From positions 1 to 46,275 of the forward strand of contig QHTT01000092.1 of NCBI GenBank assembly GCA_003220935.1: a DNA stretch of 46,275 nt, read 5' to 3'. The DNA is from Gemmatimonadota bacterium. GTDB lineage: Bacteria; Gemmatimonadota; Gemmatimonadetes; Gemmatimonadales; GWC2-71-9. The position numbers and the translations under genes were made by a program. Below are positions 32,566 to 41,775 of the stretch, in pieces; the stretch's first letter is position 1; every line of letters starts with the position of its first letter. The notes under the pieces were generated by a model. The model saw only the letters and a list, made by a program, of their open reading frames with translations, did not search any database and was not told the DNA's origin.

Positions 32566-33315
32566 TTACAGAACGTTCAAGTGATAGACATAAGTCTTGT
32601 TGGCGCCCCGGACATCGGTGCCGAAGACTCGGAGTGTGTGCTCGCCCGGCTCCAGCGGCTTGAACATCATGAAGAAGCCATCCACGATCGCCGGCTGCGG
32701 CGATCCGGTGACACAGGGATCGAGGGCGGCGAAGCTCGGGTCGCCCGTGAGAGAGAACAAGTCCGCTGAGGCGAAGCGGTAGCCGAGCACGTCCGCGAAC
32801 TGCCGGCCGTCGAGCGAGACCTCCAAGTGATTGACGCCGTCCATAAAGGCTTTGGCATCGGCGATGAGGAAGTCGTAGAGCGACTGCCCCGGTGCGGGGT
32901 GGAAATTGGGATCGGGGCACGGATACGGGTTCACGTAGGCGCCGATTTCCAGGAATATGGCTTTGCCGCCCGGGATGGTGCAGCTTCGGCTGCCGCTGAA
33001 GACTCTCGGCCCGGCGATGCGGGGAATGAACCAGACGGGCCCTGCTTGCCTCTCGTCGCAGTCGGCGCCGGTTTGATCGATCAACGGATTGTGCTCGAGT
33101 GGGTGCCCGTAGACCCACTGCGACTCTCTATCAGCCCAGGTGGACAAGCTCGCGCCATACGGGTGCGCGGTCTTCGGGAACAGCACTGCGTTCTGGCTCT
33201 CGCTGGTCTCGAGCGACGCCGCCAGCTCCGCTGCCGGCGCTACCGGTGCGACTCGTGCTTCCTCGCCACAGCCGGCCAGCGCGGCCATCAGAATCGCGCA
33301 TGGAATGCTACGCAT
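32566..33315 (-). CDS. secreted lipoprotein, unknown function
   Basis: The 249-residue product has a lipobox (MAALAGCGEEA), so it is a probable lipoprotein. The mature part is well conserved in style: WADRESQWVYGHPLEHNP, GPVWFIPRIAG, GKAIFLEIGAYVNPYPCPDP, FMMFKPLEPGEHTLRVFG. Several Cys may form disulfides. No known domain is recognised; the last segment resembles a beta-sandwich that ends in HTLRVFGTDVRG. The start ATG 33315 has a strong GGAGG. It is followed by an intrinsic terminator and appears monocistronic. Confidence 0.65.
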   Translation of the reverse strand: MRSIPCAILMAALAGCGEEARVAPVAPAAELAASLETSESQNAVLFPKTAHPYGASLSTWADRESQWVYGHPLEHNPLIDQTGADCDERQAGPVWFIPRIAGPRVFSGSRSCTIPGGKAIFLEIGAYVNPYPCPDPNFHPAPGQSLYDFLIADAKAFMDGVNHLEVSLDGRQFADVLGYRFASADLFSLTGDPSFAALDPCVTGSPQPAIVDGFFMMFKPLEPGEHTLRVFGTDVRGANKTYVYHLNVL

Positions 33316-33474
33316 CGGATCCTCCTTCGTTCAGATGGAACGTTGGGGCCCTTCGTGTAGGGTGTCGCCCATCATGGAAGGCTGGGCGGCGAGCCGCCTG
33401 CCAAATTCGGACCTGGAATCGCGAGGCCGGATTCCACGTCCGATTCCGGCGAGCCGGAGGTTGCCCAGGCGGGG

Positions 33475-33480
33475 TAGAAT
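33475..33480 (+). promoter_or_regulatory. candidate -10 (TAGAAT) of a leaderless start
   Basis: TAGAAT ends 9 nt before ATG 33490, with no Shine-Dalgarno. Confidence 0.35.
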
Positions 33481-33489
33481 CATCTGGCC

Positions 33490-35019
33490 ATGACACTCAG
33501 CGCCGACATCTGTCAGCGCGCGGTACGCGCGCGCGACGCGCGCTTCGATGGCCTGTTCTTTGTCGGCATCACCACGACCGGGGTCTACTGCCGGCCGGTG
33601 TGCCCGTCGCGCGTGGCAACCCCGCAGCACCGGCGGTTCTTCGCGTCGCCCGCCTCGGCCGAGCACGCGGGGTTCCGCCCCTGCCTCCGCTGCCGCCCCG
33701 AGCTGGCGCCGGGACGGGCGCAGATCGATGCGGTGCCGCGCCTCGCGCGGGTGGCGGCGCACCGCATCGAAGCGGGCGCGCTCAACGGGCACAGCGTGGG
33801 GCAGCTGGCGCGCGAGCTGGGAGTGAGCGAGCGCCACCTGCGTCGCTCCCTGGAGCGTGAGATCGGCGTCTCGCCCGTCGCGCTCGCGCAGACGCATCGC
33901 CTGCTACTCGCCAAGCGCCTGCTGGGCGACACCGAGCTGCCGGTGACTCGCGTGGCGTTTGCCAGTGGCTTCCAGAGCCTCCGCCGCTTCAACGCCCTGT
34001 TTCGCGAGCGCTACCGGCTCAGCCCGAGCGCGCTGCGACCCCGGCCACGCACCATGCGGCCCGAGGACGACGTCATCCGGCTGACCCTGACCTATCGCGC
34101 GCCCCTGGCGTGGGACGTGCTCCTCATGCTGTTGGGGCGGGACGCGCTGGCGGGCGTGGAGGTGCTGCAGGGGGGGCGCTACGGGCGCACCGTGCGGCTC
34201 GATGGCTGCAGCGGCGTCGTCTATGCGGAGGACACGGCGCCCAGCCTGCGCGACGCACGGCGTGGCGCCCCATCCCATCTGAGCGTCTCTGTCTCGTCGT
34301 CTCTGCTTGCCGTCCTCATGCCGTTGCTCGCGCGCTTGCGGCACATGTTCGACCTCGACGCCGAGCCTACGGCTGTGGATGGGCATCTCGCGTGTAGCGG
34401 ACTCGGCGAGCACGTCAGGCGGCGACGCGGCGTGCGCATCCCTGGGGCGTTCGACGGGTTCGAAGCCGCGTTGCGGGTGCTGCTCCGTGCCTCGAGCAAG
34501 GCAGGCGGCAACGTGGGGCGACGGGTCGTTCACGCCCTCGGCGAGCCGCTTGAGACGGGGATCCCAGCTCTTATCCGGGTCGCGCCGACCGCGGAGCGCG
34601 TGGCCGATGCGGGCGCCGCCCGTCTCGCGTCGTTGGGTGTCCGCCGTCGCCGCGCCGCCGCCGTCTCCGCCGTGGCGCGCGCCGTGGCCGACGGAGCGCT
34701 ACGGCTGGAGCCTGGGAGCGATGTGATCGCCGCACAGCGCGCGCTGCTGGCAATCGACGGGATCGGTGATCACCTCGCGACGACCATCGTGATGCGGGCG
34801 TTGCGCTGGCCGGACGCATTCCCTGGCTCCGATCGTACGCTGCAACGCGCCGTCGGAGCGTCGAGCGCGAGCGAGCTCTACGAACGCGCGGAACGCTGGC
34901 GTCCCTGGCGGGCGTACGCCGCCCTACATCTCTGGATGCACGAGGAGGAGCGCGCCTGCGACGCCCAGCGACCAGCCACGCGTGTTCGTCCATCGGTCTC
35001 GTTCTCTCGACGCGTCTAG
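33490..35019 (+). CDS. Ada-AlkA fusion: methyl-sensor activator and 3-methyladenine DNA glycosylase
   Basis: The 509-residue product joins three modules of alkylation repair. Residues 1-75 form the Ada N-terminal zinc domain; Cys34, Cys38, Cys65 and Cys68 correspond to Cys38/42/69/72 of E. coli Ada, with Cys34 as methyl acceptor. Residues 80-185 are an AraC-type DNA-binding domain (ARELGVSERHLRRSLEREIG). Residues 195-490 are AlkA-like with a helix-hairpin-helix (LLAIDGIGDHLATTI) and the catalytic Asp, probably Asp448 (GSDRTLQRA). The O6-methylguanine transferase domain of full Ada is absent. The protein should sense methyl-phosphotriesters, activate transcription and remove alkylated bases. 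Fusions of this type are known in several bacteria. Start ATG 33490. Confidence 0.92.
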   Translation: MTLSADICQRAVRARDARFDGLFFVGITTTGVYCRPVCPSRVATPQHRRFFASPASAEHAGFRPCLRCRPELAPGRAQIDAVPRLARVAAHRIEAGALNGHSVGQLARELGVSERHLRRSLEREIGVSPVALAQTHRLLLAKRLLGDTELPVTRVAFASGFQSLRRFNALFRERYRLSPSALRPRPRTMRPEDDVIRLTLTYRAPLAWDVLLMLLGRDALAGVEVLQGGRYGRTVRLDGCSGVVYAEDTAPSLRDARRGAPSHLSVSVSSSLLAVLMPLLARLRHMFDLDAEPTAVDGHLACSGLGEHVRRRRGVRIPGAFDGFEAALRVLLRASSKAGGNVGRRVVHALGEPLETGIPALIRVAPTAERVADAGAARLASLGVRRRRAAAVSAVARAVADGALRLEPGSDVIAAQRALLAIDGIGDHLATTIVMRALRWPDAFPGSDRTLQRAVGASSASELYERAERWRPWRAYAALHLWMHEEERACDAQRPATRVRPSVSFSRRV

Positions 35020-35235
35020 ACGGGAAAGAGGGCTGCGAGGGTCCGGCTGTGCGAGGGCGCTGAAACCCAGATACAGCCCGGTCTCTGGGGTGTATTTCTG
35101 ACGAAGGCCCAGCGGCGGGAGGATCGAACCGTGTTTACAGATGTCTTCGTGCGTCGTAAGGGGCGGTGGCAGGCCGTCAATGCTCAGGAGAACGCGGTCC
35201 CGCCGAAGCCCGGTCGATAGCCGATCGAGACTCCC

Positions 35236-36183
35236 GTGATCTGGAATCCCCGTCCGGCCGCTCGCGATTGCAGGTCCACAGCTTATTCCGCCGTGGCTGC
35301 CCTGACCTTCTGTGCCTGGCTGGCGACCTGCGCTCCGGCGTTGGGCCAAGGCACTGGCGTGAATGATGGGTTCACCACCACACGGCCGGGCGTCCGGATT
35401 CACTACCTGCAAGCGGGAAGCACGACGGAAGCGCCGGCGCTCATCTTGATCCCTGGCTGGCGGATGCCGGCATGGTTGTGGCGCGAGCAATTGCAGCGCT
35501 TCTCGAGCGTCACGCGCGTGCTCGCCGTCGATCCCCGTTCGCAAGGCGAGTCTTCGAATACCGCGGACGACAACACGCCCGAAACACGAGCGAGCGACTT
35601 GCATGACGCGCTCGAAACCCTGGGCGTGACGCGCTACGTCCTGGTCGGCTGGTCGCAAGGCGCTCAAGACGTGGCCGCATACGTGCAGCAGTTCGGTATG
35701 GATGCCGTCGCCGGCATCGTCTTCGTTGACAGCCCTGTCTCGGCCGGGTCCGCAGAGGTGGTGATTCGCTCGCAGTTCGCCCAGGCCATCCTCTCACAAA
35801 TCGCGGTGTACGGCGCGCATCCGAAAGAATTCACGGAGGGGATGGTGCGTTCCCTTTTCCTCAAGCCGCACCCCGAGCTCGATCTGCAAGCGGTGGTAAG
35901 GTCGGCGCTGCGCACGCCGACCAACACGGGCATCGCGATGCTCGTCACAGACATCTTCGGCGTCGATCGAAGACCGGTGTTATCCACCATCAATAAGCCC
36001 ACCCTCGTCATCGCGTCGGCGGCGTCTCCACTGCTCGGGGCCCAGCGGGACATGGCCTCCGCCGTGCCCGGCGCGAAGTTCATCGTCGTCGAGGGCGCCG
36101 GACACGCCGTGTTCATCGACCAACCACAACAGTTCGATGAGGCATTGAATGCGTTCCTGCGGGCCTTGGCCAGACACCGGTGA
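35236..36183 (+). CDS. secreted alpha/beta hydrolase
   Basis: The 315-residue product has an N-terminal hydrophobic segment (about residues 15-37, ending APALGQG) that looks like a signal peptide. An alpha/beta-hydrolase fold follows: oxyanion region LIPGWRMPAW, nucleophile elbow GWSQG with Ser140, an acid residue near the end of strand 7, and the catalytic His in GAGHAVFID. It probably cleaves an ester or C-X bond in the periplasm; dehalogenase, lipase or peroxidase cannot be told apart. The start is GTG 35236; other starts are possible within the signal region. It lies alone, followed by a decayed DUF1272 gene. Confidence 0.82.
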   Translation: MIWNPRPAARDCRSTAYSAVAALTFCAWLATCAPALGQGTGVNDGFTTTRPGVRIHYLQAGSTTEAPALILIPGWRMPAWLWREQLQRFSSVTRVLAVDPRSQGESSNTADDNTPETRASDLHDALETLGVTRYVLVGWSQGAQDVAAYVQQFGMDAVAGIVFVDSPVSAGSAEVVIRSQFAQAILSQIAVYGAHPKEFTEGMVRSLFLKPHPELDLQAVVRSALRTPTNTGIAMLVTDIFGVDRRPVLSTINKPTLVIASAASPLLGAQRDMASAVPGAKFIVVEGAGHAVFIDQPQQFDEALNAFLRALARHR

Positions 36184-36207
36184 CGCCCGTAACAAAGAGG
36201 GATGAGG

Positions 36208-36292
36208 ATGGCTCTCGAAAATACGCGACCGCTGTGAGAGGTGCGGCGTCGGCTTGCGCCCAGATGACGAGGCCTACATTTGCACCTTCTGA
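36208..36292 (+). pseudogene. decayed DUF1272 gene
   Basis: ATG 36208 with a GAGG ribosome site begins MALENTRPL and stops. In the next frame the text continues CERCGVGLRPDDEAYICTF and stops at TGA 36290-36292. Joined, these match the start of DUF1272 proteins (MALEMRP, CERCG, DGEAYIC), small Cys-rich zinc-binding proteins of about 60-80 residues. Both a one-base frame change and an early stop before the ECTFC block are seen. The remainder is not detectable downstream, so it is a true remnant and not one indel. Confidence 0.6.
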
Positions 36293-36384
36293 TGAGGTCG
36301 CGGCGTCTCGATCTGCACCGTCTTGACGCCTGGTTGACTAGTCCCGACGACGGTGTTCACACGCAATCATAAGAAGGAGCCCCT

Positions 36385-37554
36385 ATGAAGCGGTTAGCTC
36401 TTCACGCCGTCGTACTTCTCACCCTCTCGGCCTGCACCGAGTCTACGCGGCCCGCAGCCCCGCCCTCTCCCCAAGGCGACGTCGCGCTCTCCGTAACAGC
36501 GGCCTGTCCAACGCCAGCCAACGTCGTGGTCCACGATGAAGCTGGCCTGCTCACCGCGCTCGACGCGGCCTATCCGGGAGAGGTCATCGGACTCGACGGG
36601 TTCTTCGGGATCACGGCGGACGTGACCATCGCCACCCCCGGCGTTACGCTGACTTGCGCGACCCCCGGCTCCGGTCTGTTCGCGATTGCTGGGTCCGGTG
36701 TGCAGGACATGCTGATTGCATCGGCGAGTCACGTTGTCGTCGATCGGCTCGTGCTCGACGGCACCCAGGCGGGGGACAGCCCGTATTTCGCCGCCAACGA
36801 CCTCGCGAGCTATTTTGCCGAAAACATCCGCTTCACGAATAACAGCGTGACCTGTTCACCCGGCGGGGAGTGCATCTTTGTGGCCGGGGGTATCGGCCCA
36901 GTTGTGAGTGACAACCATTTTCAAGCGACTGCGCCATTCTCGGGCATTCACCTGCAGGCGGACGCCGAGGGGATCGACGGTGCTCGGGTGGAGCGCAACA
37001 CGATCGTCACAACGACTCCGTTCGTCGGCTTCGATTTCCTGGCCGCAATCCGCGTGTTCAATGCCAGGAACGTCGTGCTTGCCGACAACACGGTTGCTGG
37101 GCCGTGGGCCAATTCGCTCGGCCCCCAAGGGCTCTCGATGAGCGTCATCACCGGGAACCGGGTGAAGGGCGCCACCTTGTACGGAATGCAGTTCTCAGGC
37201 AACCCCAATTTCCCGGCCTTGTTAATGCTGAACAACACCCTTCGCTCGAACGTCGTGACCAGCGCTGGGACGGGCGGAGTATTCGCAAAGCTTGCGTGCG
37301 GGAACGCCTTTGTCGGAAACAGCCTGCAGGGAAACGCGGGCAACATCGGGCTGCTTTTCGACGCCACGACAGGCGCTAACACCGTGGTGGGTAACGGCAC
37401 CATCGTAATCGACAACGGCGCCTTCGACTGCAACGGCGACGGGGTGAACGACCCCAATATCATCACGGGGGCTGGAGCCGTGACGCACGGCGTCACGCTC
37501 GGAGAAGTGGTCAGCGGCGCGATCCGGAGGGTACATGGAATCACCCTCCAATAG
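36385..37554 (+). CDS. secreted right-handed beta-helix lipoprotein
   Basis: The 389-residue product has a lipobox (LLTLSACTES, Cys17), a short Pro/Ala linker and then a parallel beta-helix. Repeated short strands recur with the N-N-x-[VI] type turn: FTNNSVTC, VSDNHFQATA, ERNTIVTTT, LADNTVAGPW, ITGNRVKGAT, MLNNTLRSNV, VGNSLQGNAG. This fold is used by pectin and alginate lyases and by adhesins, but no catalytic triad is apparent. It is probably surface-exposed and binds carbohydrate. ATG 36385 follows AAGGAG at good spacing. The DUF1353 gene starts 9 nt after its stop, so the two may be co-transcribed. Confidence 0.72.
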   Translation: MKRLALHAVVLLTLSACTESTRPAAPPSPQGDVALSVTAACPTPANVVVHDEAGLLTALDAAYPGEVIGLDGFFGITADVTIATPGVTLTCATPGSGLFAIAGSGVQDMLIASASHVVVDRLVLDGTQAGDSPYFAANDLASYFAENIRFTNNSVTCSPGGECIFVAGGIGPVVSDNHFQATAPFSGIHLQADAEGIDGARVERNTIVTTTPFVGFDFLAAIRVFNARNVVLADNTVAGPWANSLGPQGLSMSVITGNRVKGATLYGMQFSGNPNFPALLMLNNTLRSNVVTSAGTGGVFAKLACGNAFVGNSLQGNAGNIGLLFDATTGANTVVGNGTIVIDNGAFDCNGDGVNDPNIITGAGAVTHGVTLGEVVSGAIRRVHGITLQ

Positions 37555-37563
37555 CCGAAGGCC

Positions 37564-38049
37564 ATGTGCAAGAACAGTGAGCCGTGGGTCTTTACGCTCC
37601 CTGAGGATTTCTCCTGGGATTCGGGCTTTACCGTCCCTGGGGAGTGGGAGTTCAGGGACAAGACCGGCGCTGTTCGCCTGATCCTTCGGCGATCGGGCAG
37701 GATAACCGTCACCCGGCGCTACGCCTGGGACGGGTGCAGCCCCAAGGTGTGTGTCTTCGACATCCTGCTCGGGACGCCGGACGGTGTGGTGGACTCCACG
37801 ACGAAACAGCCGAAGACCTACTACGCCTCGCTGGTCCACGACGCGCTGTACCAGTTTCTGCTCGACGGTCTGCCCCTCAAACGCTGGCAGGCCGACCGAT
37901 GCTTGCTTCGTCTCATGGCAGAGACCGGCTTCGCGCCGCGCTACGTGTACTGGGCCGCCGTGCGTCTATTCGGATGGCTATTCGTTGCGCAGCACCGGTT
38001 GAAGCGACGGAATCGCGGGACGAAGCACGCTCTGGCGGCGAGGCCGTGA
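37564..38049 (+). CDS. DUF1353 family protein
   Basis: The 161-residue product has the DUF1353 landmarks YAWDGCSPK and ASLVHDALYQFL, followed by DRCLLRLMAETG and an amphipathic C-terminal helix. DUF1353 proteins are small proteins of unknown function found in phages and bacteria; the conserved WDG and HD suggest a hydrolase-like pocket. No phage neighbours exist here. It ends 66 bp before the convergent frameshifted gene. Confidence 0.78.
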   Translation: MCKNSEPWVFTLPEDFSWDSGFTVPGEWEFRDKTGAVRLILRRSGRITVTRRYAWDGCSPKVCVFDILLGTPDGVVDSTTKQPKTYYASLVHDALYQFLLDGLPLKRWQADRCLLRLMAETGFAPRYVYWAAVRLFGWLFVAQHRLKRRNRGTKHALAARP

Positions 38050-38114
38050 GCGCGCCCAGCGTACGACGCGTCCGGCAATCTCCATGCGTGACCTCAGGGT
38101 GTTCTGGGCCTCTT

Positions 38115-39595
38115 TTACGGAGGAGGAGCGGGCAGGAAGTCTTCAATGGCGAACGGATAGGCGGCGTTCTGGCCGGGGCCTCCGCCGTCCGGTGTCGTCC
38201 ATAAACTTACTCGCCGCAAGCGCGAGCTCTGGGCTGCTTGAGTCGCGAATGCCTGACCATACTGAAGGCGTTGCGTGAGGTCGGTGAGGTAGTAGGTCTC
38301 GGCGGCGCCGTACACCTGCGGCGCACCGAGCGACGGCAGGGTGGCATCTGCGTCTCCCAGCGCGCGCTGGAGGAGTTGATCGTACGTTGCACCCGTCGAG
38401 ATTAGATAGCAGGAAAAGTCAATACGTGGGGGACAGGTAGTCGCTGACCGACCATGAACTTGAGACTCCGATACATCCAAGCCACCGAACGATGGCCGTC
38501 AAGAATCGGATCCACCGGATCCGTATATCCGTCGTCGAACGCAATAGCCTGATTGGCTTCGGCGAGGAAATACACGGACGGCCGAATCCCGTGCTGGGAT
38601 GTGACGGAAACGAACCGCGGATAGTTGGTCGACAGGAACCAATCCTCATTTGCCTTTGCGCCGATCATGACTTCGGGATCGAAGAAAATCGTGTCAACCA
38701 AGCGGACGCCGTCGGGGCGAGTTATGTCGCTGACGGCAGCCAGTACTTTGTCGGTGGTGGTCTCAACGCGAGAAGTGAATTCCGCAGCCCTGAGGTCCTT
38801 ATTGTACCCTAGGCCAGTAGTTGGAGAACCACTGGTGTAGTCGGACGCCCCAAGCCACATCAGCGCGATATCAAGACGCAACCGGTTTCCGCTCGCACCC
38901 TGTACTGCAGCAACATCTTGAGCAAAAGCGCGGAGGTTGGCTGCTTCCTGGTCCGTCATAGGAAACGTGGCGCGCCAGGTTTCGCCAAAATTCGTGGTAC
39001 CCGGGTAGGTCACAAACCAGATACTCGTGTGGATGAAGGTTGCTCCTCGGTCGGCCAGGCCCTGGAGTTGGGCCCGTACTGCCTGACGAACCTGGGGCTG
39101 GTTGTAGATCGTAATGAACGCGGTACTGAGGTTATCGCTTCCGTAAGCATGGTAGTCCACGCCTATCTCGTAGCCTGGAATGTGGCCAATCGGGATGAGC
39201 GTCGACGAGGCCGCTCTCGATTTGTCCGCGACCGACGTGGCAGTGGCCGTAATGTTTGCGTTTGACGGCATTGTAGCGGGCGCAGTGTAAGTTGCGGCCG
39301 CTCCGCTTGGCGTTGTGACTGGCGCAATCCTTCCGCATTGTGTGGCGGAACAGGATAGCGTCCACGTGACACCCCCGTTGCTAGCGTCGTTGGCTACGCT
39401 AGCCGTTAGCCGTGCTGTAGAGGCCGCCGGCACGGCGGCAATCGTCGGCGAGATCGACACGGTAATCGAGGGAGCTTGCAACGCCGTCGGCCCGCTGGGC
39501 TCCGTTCCCTTGCAGGCGGCGGCCACGAGTGCGGCCAGGGTTACACCCAGACAGCCAAGCACCTCTCCACCGGCGAAGAGCCCGGCCGGTTTCAT
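38115..39595 (-). CDS. secreted Ig-like/alpha-amylase-superfamily-like protein, frameshifted
   Basis: The first frame (39595 to 38402) gives 397 residues: a lipobox (LAALVAAAC), a bacterial Ig-like domain (SITVSISPTIAAVPAASTARL, then TWTLSCSATQC) and a TIM-barrel-like domain (PGYEIGVDYHAYGSDN to PVPHVLTFPAI). Near 38425 the frame changes, and 97 further residues run in a second frame to 38115 (STGATYDQLLQRALGDADA, RVSLWTTPDGGG, YPFAIEDFLPAPPP). The switch lies at a run of five C on the coding strand. The second piece is compact and looks like real C-terminus. The function is unknown; a glycoside hydrolase without clear catalytic residues is possible. The start ATG 39595 overlaps the kinase gene stop by 4 nt (ATGA). 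Confidence 0.6.
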
Positions 39596-41775
39596 CCGTC
39601 GAAGCGCTCGTACTTTTCTCGGGCGTAGGCGATCAGCTCATTGAACCGAGCAGCCGGTCGGAGGCGCGCGAGGAACCGGTCGTGGCGCGTGAAGTACACG
39701 TAGTCGATCCAGCCGCGAACCTTGATCGCATGCTCCAGCCAGCTCAGAGCCTGGTCCACCTCGCCGACCAGCGCGTAGGCCCCGGCCATCAAGTACGCCC
39801 AGTACTCGTCCGACTCGGCCATCGCCCGCTCCGCGGCGCTGGGGGGCGACAGCACGGCCGCCCGGTCGCCGGCGAGTCCGCGCCAGAGCCGCACCGCCAC
39901 GCTCGCCAGGGGATCGTCGGGTTGCTGGCGTTCCAGCCACTCGAACTGGCTCGCCGCCTCGGCCTCCCGTCCCGTGACCACCAGGGGGATCGCGACGCAG
40001 ACCCGACAGATGGTGCTCCGGGGATCCAGCTCAACCGCACGCTGGTGCGCGGGCAGCGCCGAGGGCGCGTCGCCGCTGAGCGAGTAGCTCATGCCGAGCA
40101 GGCAGTGATTGCTAGCGGTTAGGGGATCCAGCTCGACCAGCCGAGTGAGCAGCTCGCGCATGGGGCCGATGCGACCGCCGAGCAAATACGCCCCGGCCAA
40201 CTGGTGCATCGCGTCCAGGTTATTCGGCTCGGCGGCGCAGGCCCGGCTCAGCAGCCGGACCGCCTCTTCCGCGCGGCCCCGGCGGTAGGCGACCTGCCCC
40301 ATGATCGAGAGGCCCTGCGCCGAGTCCGGATTCAGCGCGAAGGCGCGGCGGGCACAGGCTTCGGCCTCCCGCAGGGTTGTCTCTTCGTCGCCGCCGGGAG
40401 AGATCGGCGACCAGGCGTACACCGTGCCCAGCATGCCGAACAAGGCTTCGTGGGGGCCCACCACAGCGAGCCCGTGTTCCGCGAGCGCTCGCGCCGCCAC
40501 CATCCCCTCGGCCGTATGTCGATAGTACTCCTGGCGGGCCCTCTGGTAGTACTCGAACGCCCGAATATCGGCGATGGGCCGTTGCGCGAGCTCACGGTCC
40601 TCCGGTGGTGAGAGGGTGATCCGCAGCGCCTCGACGATCTGGCGGGAGAGCCGTTCCTGCAGGTCAAACACGTCGTCCACCGTGCCGGAGTACTTCTCGG
40701 CCCAGAGGTGCGCGTCGGTCTCAACGTCGATCAGCTGGGCGGTGATCCGGAGAGCGGAGCCCGCCCTGCGCACGCTGCCCTCGAGCGCATACCGGACATT
40801 GAGCTCGCGCCCGATGCGCCGGAGGTCCCAATCCTTCTCCTTGAGCTTGACGGCCGAGGTCCGGGAGATCACCGTGAGGGCGCGGACCCTGGAGAGGTCG
40901 GCGATCACCTCCTCCAGCAGCCCGTCGGCGAAGTAGGCGTTGTCGGGATCGGGGCTCAGATTTGCGAAGGGGAGCACCACGATGGACCGTTTCGGCTCGG
41001 CCGCCGGCGCATCGGGCGCTTCCAGGGCGGTGAGGAACTCCAGCACGCTCCCGTACCGTTCGGCCGGCACCTTGGCCAGCGCCCGGTCGATCGCCCGCCG
41101 CAGCGACGCTGGCACGCCGGGGCGGAAGGTGGTAAGCGAGGGCACCGGGTCGAGCACCTGCCGCGACAACACCGCGGCCATGCTGGGTCCGGTGAAGGGG
41201 GGCTGACCCGCCAGCAACTCATAGAGCACGCAGGCGAGGCTGTACTGGTCGGTGCGCGCGTCGATCTCGGGGTCTGCGGCGGCCTGCTCGGGGCTCATGT
41301 ACGCGGGGGTGCCCAGGCTCAAGCCGGTTCGGGTCAACCGGTCGCCGGTTGCGACTCCCACTGCACGCGCGATCCCGAAGTCTGCCACCAGGGCGTGGCC
41401 CTGAGAGAGCAGGACGTTCTCCGGCTTCACATCGCGGTGGATCAGCCCTGCTCCGTGGGCGTAGTGCAGCGCTTCGCCGGTCTCCCGCACCAGGCGCATT
41501 GCGTCCGGCAAGGGGAGCGGGCCTTCGCGATCGAGCCGGTGGCGCAGGGTCTCGCCATCCACGTAGGGCATCACGTAATAAGGTCGGGGCGGCGCCTCGT
41601 CGGTGGCACCAGAGTCGAGCAGGGCGAGGATATGGGGATGCTGGAGCCGCGCCAAGATTCGGATCTCAAGTAGGAAGCGATCGGCGCCGATGCCGGCGAC
41701 GATCTCGGGGTGCAGGATCTTGATCGCGACCGGGCGATCGTGCTTCTTGTCCCGCGCCAGATACACCACCGCCAT
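39592..41775 (-). CDS. Ser/Thr protein kinase with TolB-like and TPR tail
   Basis: From ATG 41775 the product is 727 residues. The kinase domain shows AIK (Lys19), HRDVKPEN (Asp115), ADFGIARA (Asp132) and GTPAYMSPEQ. A TolB/FlgO-like domain follows (about residues 260-385, SIVVLPFANLSPDPDNAYFADG) and then several TPR units. The glycine loop GRGGMAVVYLA begins before this ATG: upstream codons encode DRYAVDRELGRGG, but back to a TAA at 41899 there is no ATG, GTG or TTG. A GTG in another frame (41848) suggests a lost start by frameshift near 41840. So the annotated start leaves the ATP loop incomplete. No transmembrane segment is present. Confidence 0.85.
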   Translation of the reverse strand: MAVVYLARDKKHDRPVAIKILHPEIVAGIGADRFLLEIRILARLQHPHILALLDSGATDEAPPRPYYVMPYVDGETLRHRLDREGPLPLPDAMRLVRETGEALHYAHGAGLIHRDVKPENVLLSQGHALVADFGIARAVGVATGDRLTRTGLSLGTPAYMSPEQAAADPEIDARTDQYSLACVLYELLAGQPPFTGPSMAAVLSRQVLDPVPSLTTFRPGVPASLRRAIDRALAKVPAERYGSVLEFLTALEAPDAPAAEPKRSIVVLPFANLSPDPDNAYFADGLLEEVIADLSRVRALTVISRTSAVKLKEKDWDLRRIGRELNVRYALEGSVRRAGSALRITAQLIDVETDAHLWAEKYSGTVDDVFDLQERLSRQIVEALRITLSPPEDRELAQRPIADIRAFEYYQRARQEYYRHTAEGMVAARALAEHGLAVVGPHEALFGMLGTVYAWSPISPGGDEETTLREAEACARRAFALNPDSAQGLSIMGQVAYRRGRAEEAVRLLSRACAAEPNNLDAMHQLAGAYLLGGRIGPMRELLTRLVELDPLTASNHCLLGMSYSLSGDAPSALPAHQRAVELDPRSTICRVCVAIPLVVTGREAEAASQFEWLERQQPDDPLASVAVRLWRGLAGDRAAVLSPPSAAERAMAESDEYWAYLMAGAYALVGEVDQALSWLEHAIKVRGWIDYVYFTRHDRFLARLRPAARFNELIAYAREKYERFDG

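Noticed and set aside
34924..35667. Minus-strand frame between the Ada-AlkA and hydrolase genes
   Set aside because: It runs antisense to both genes with irregular composition; the 216-bp gap itself shows no credible gene.
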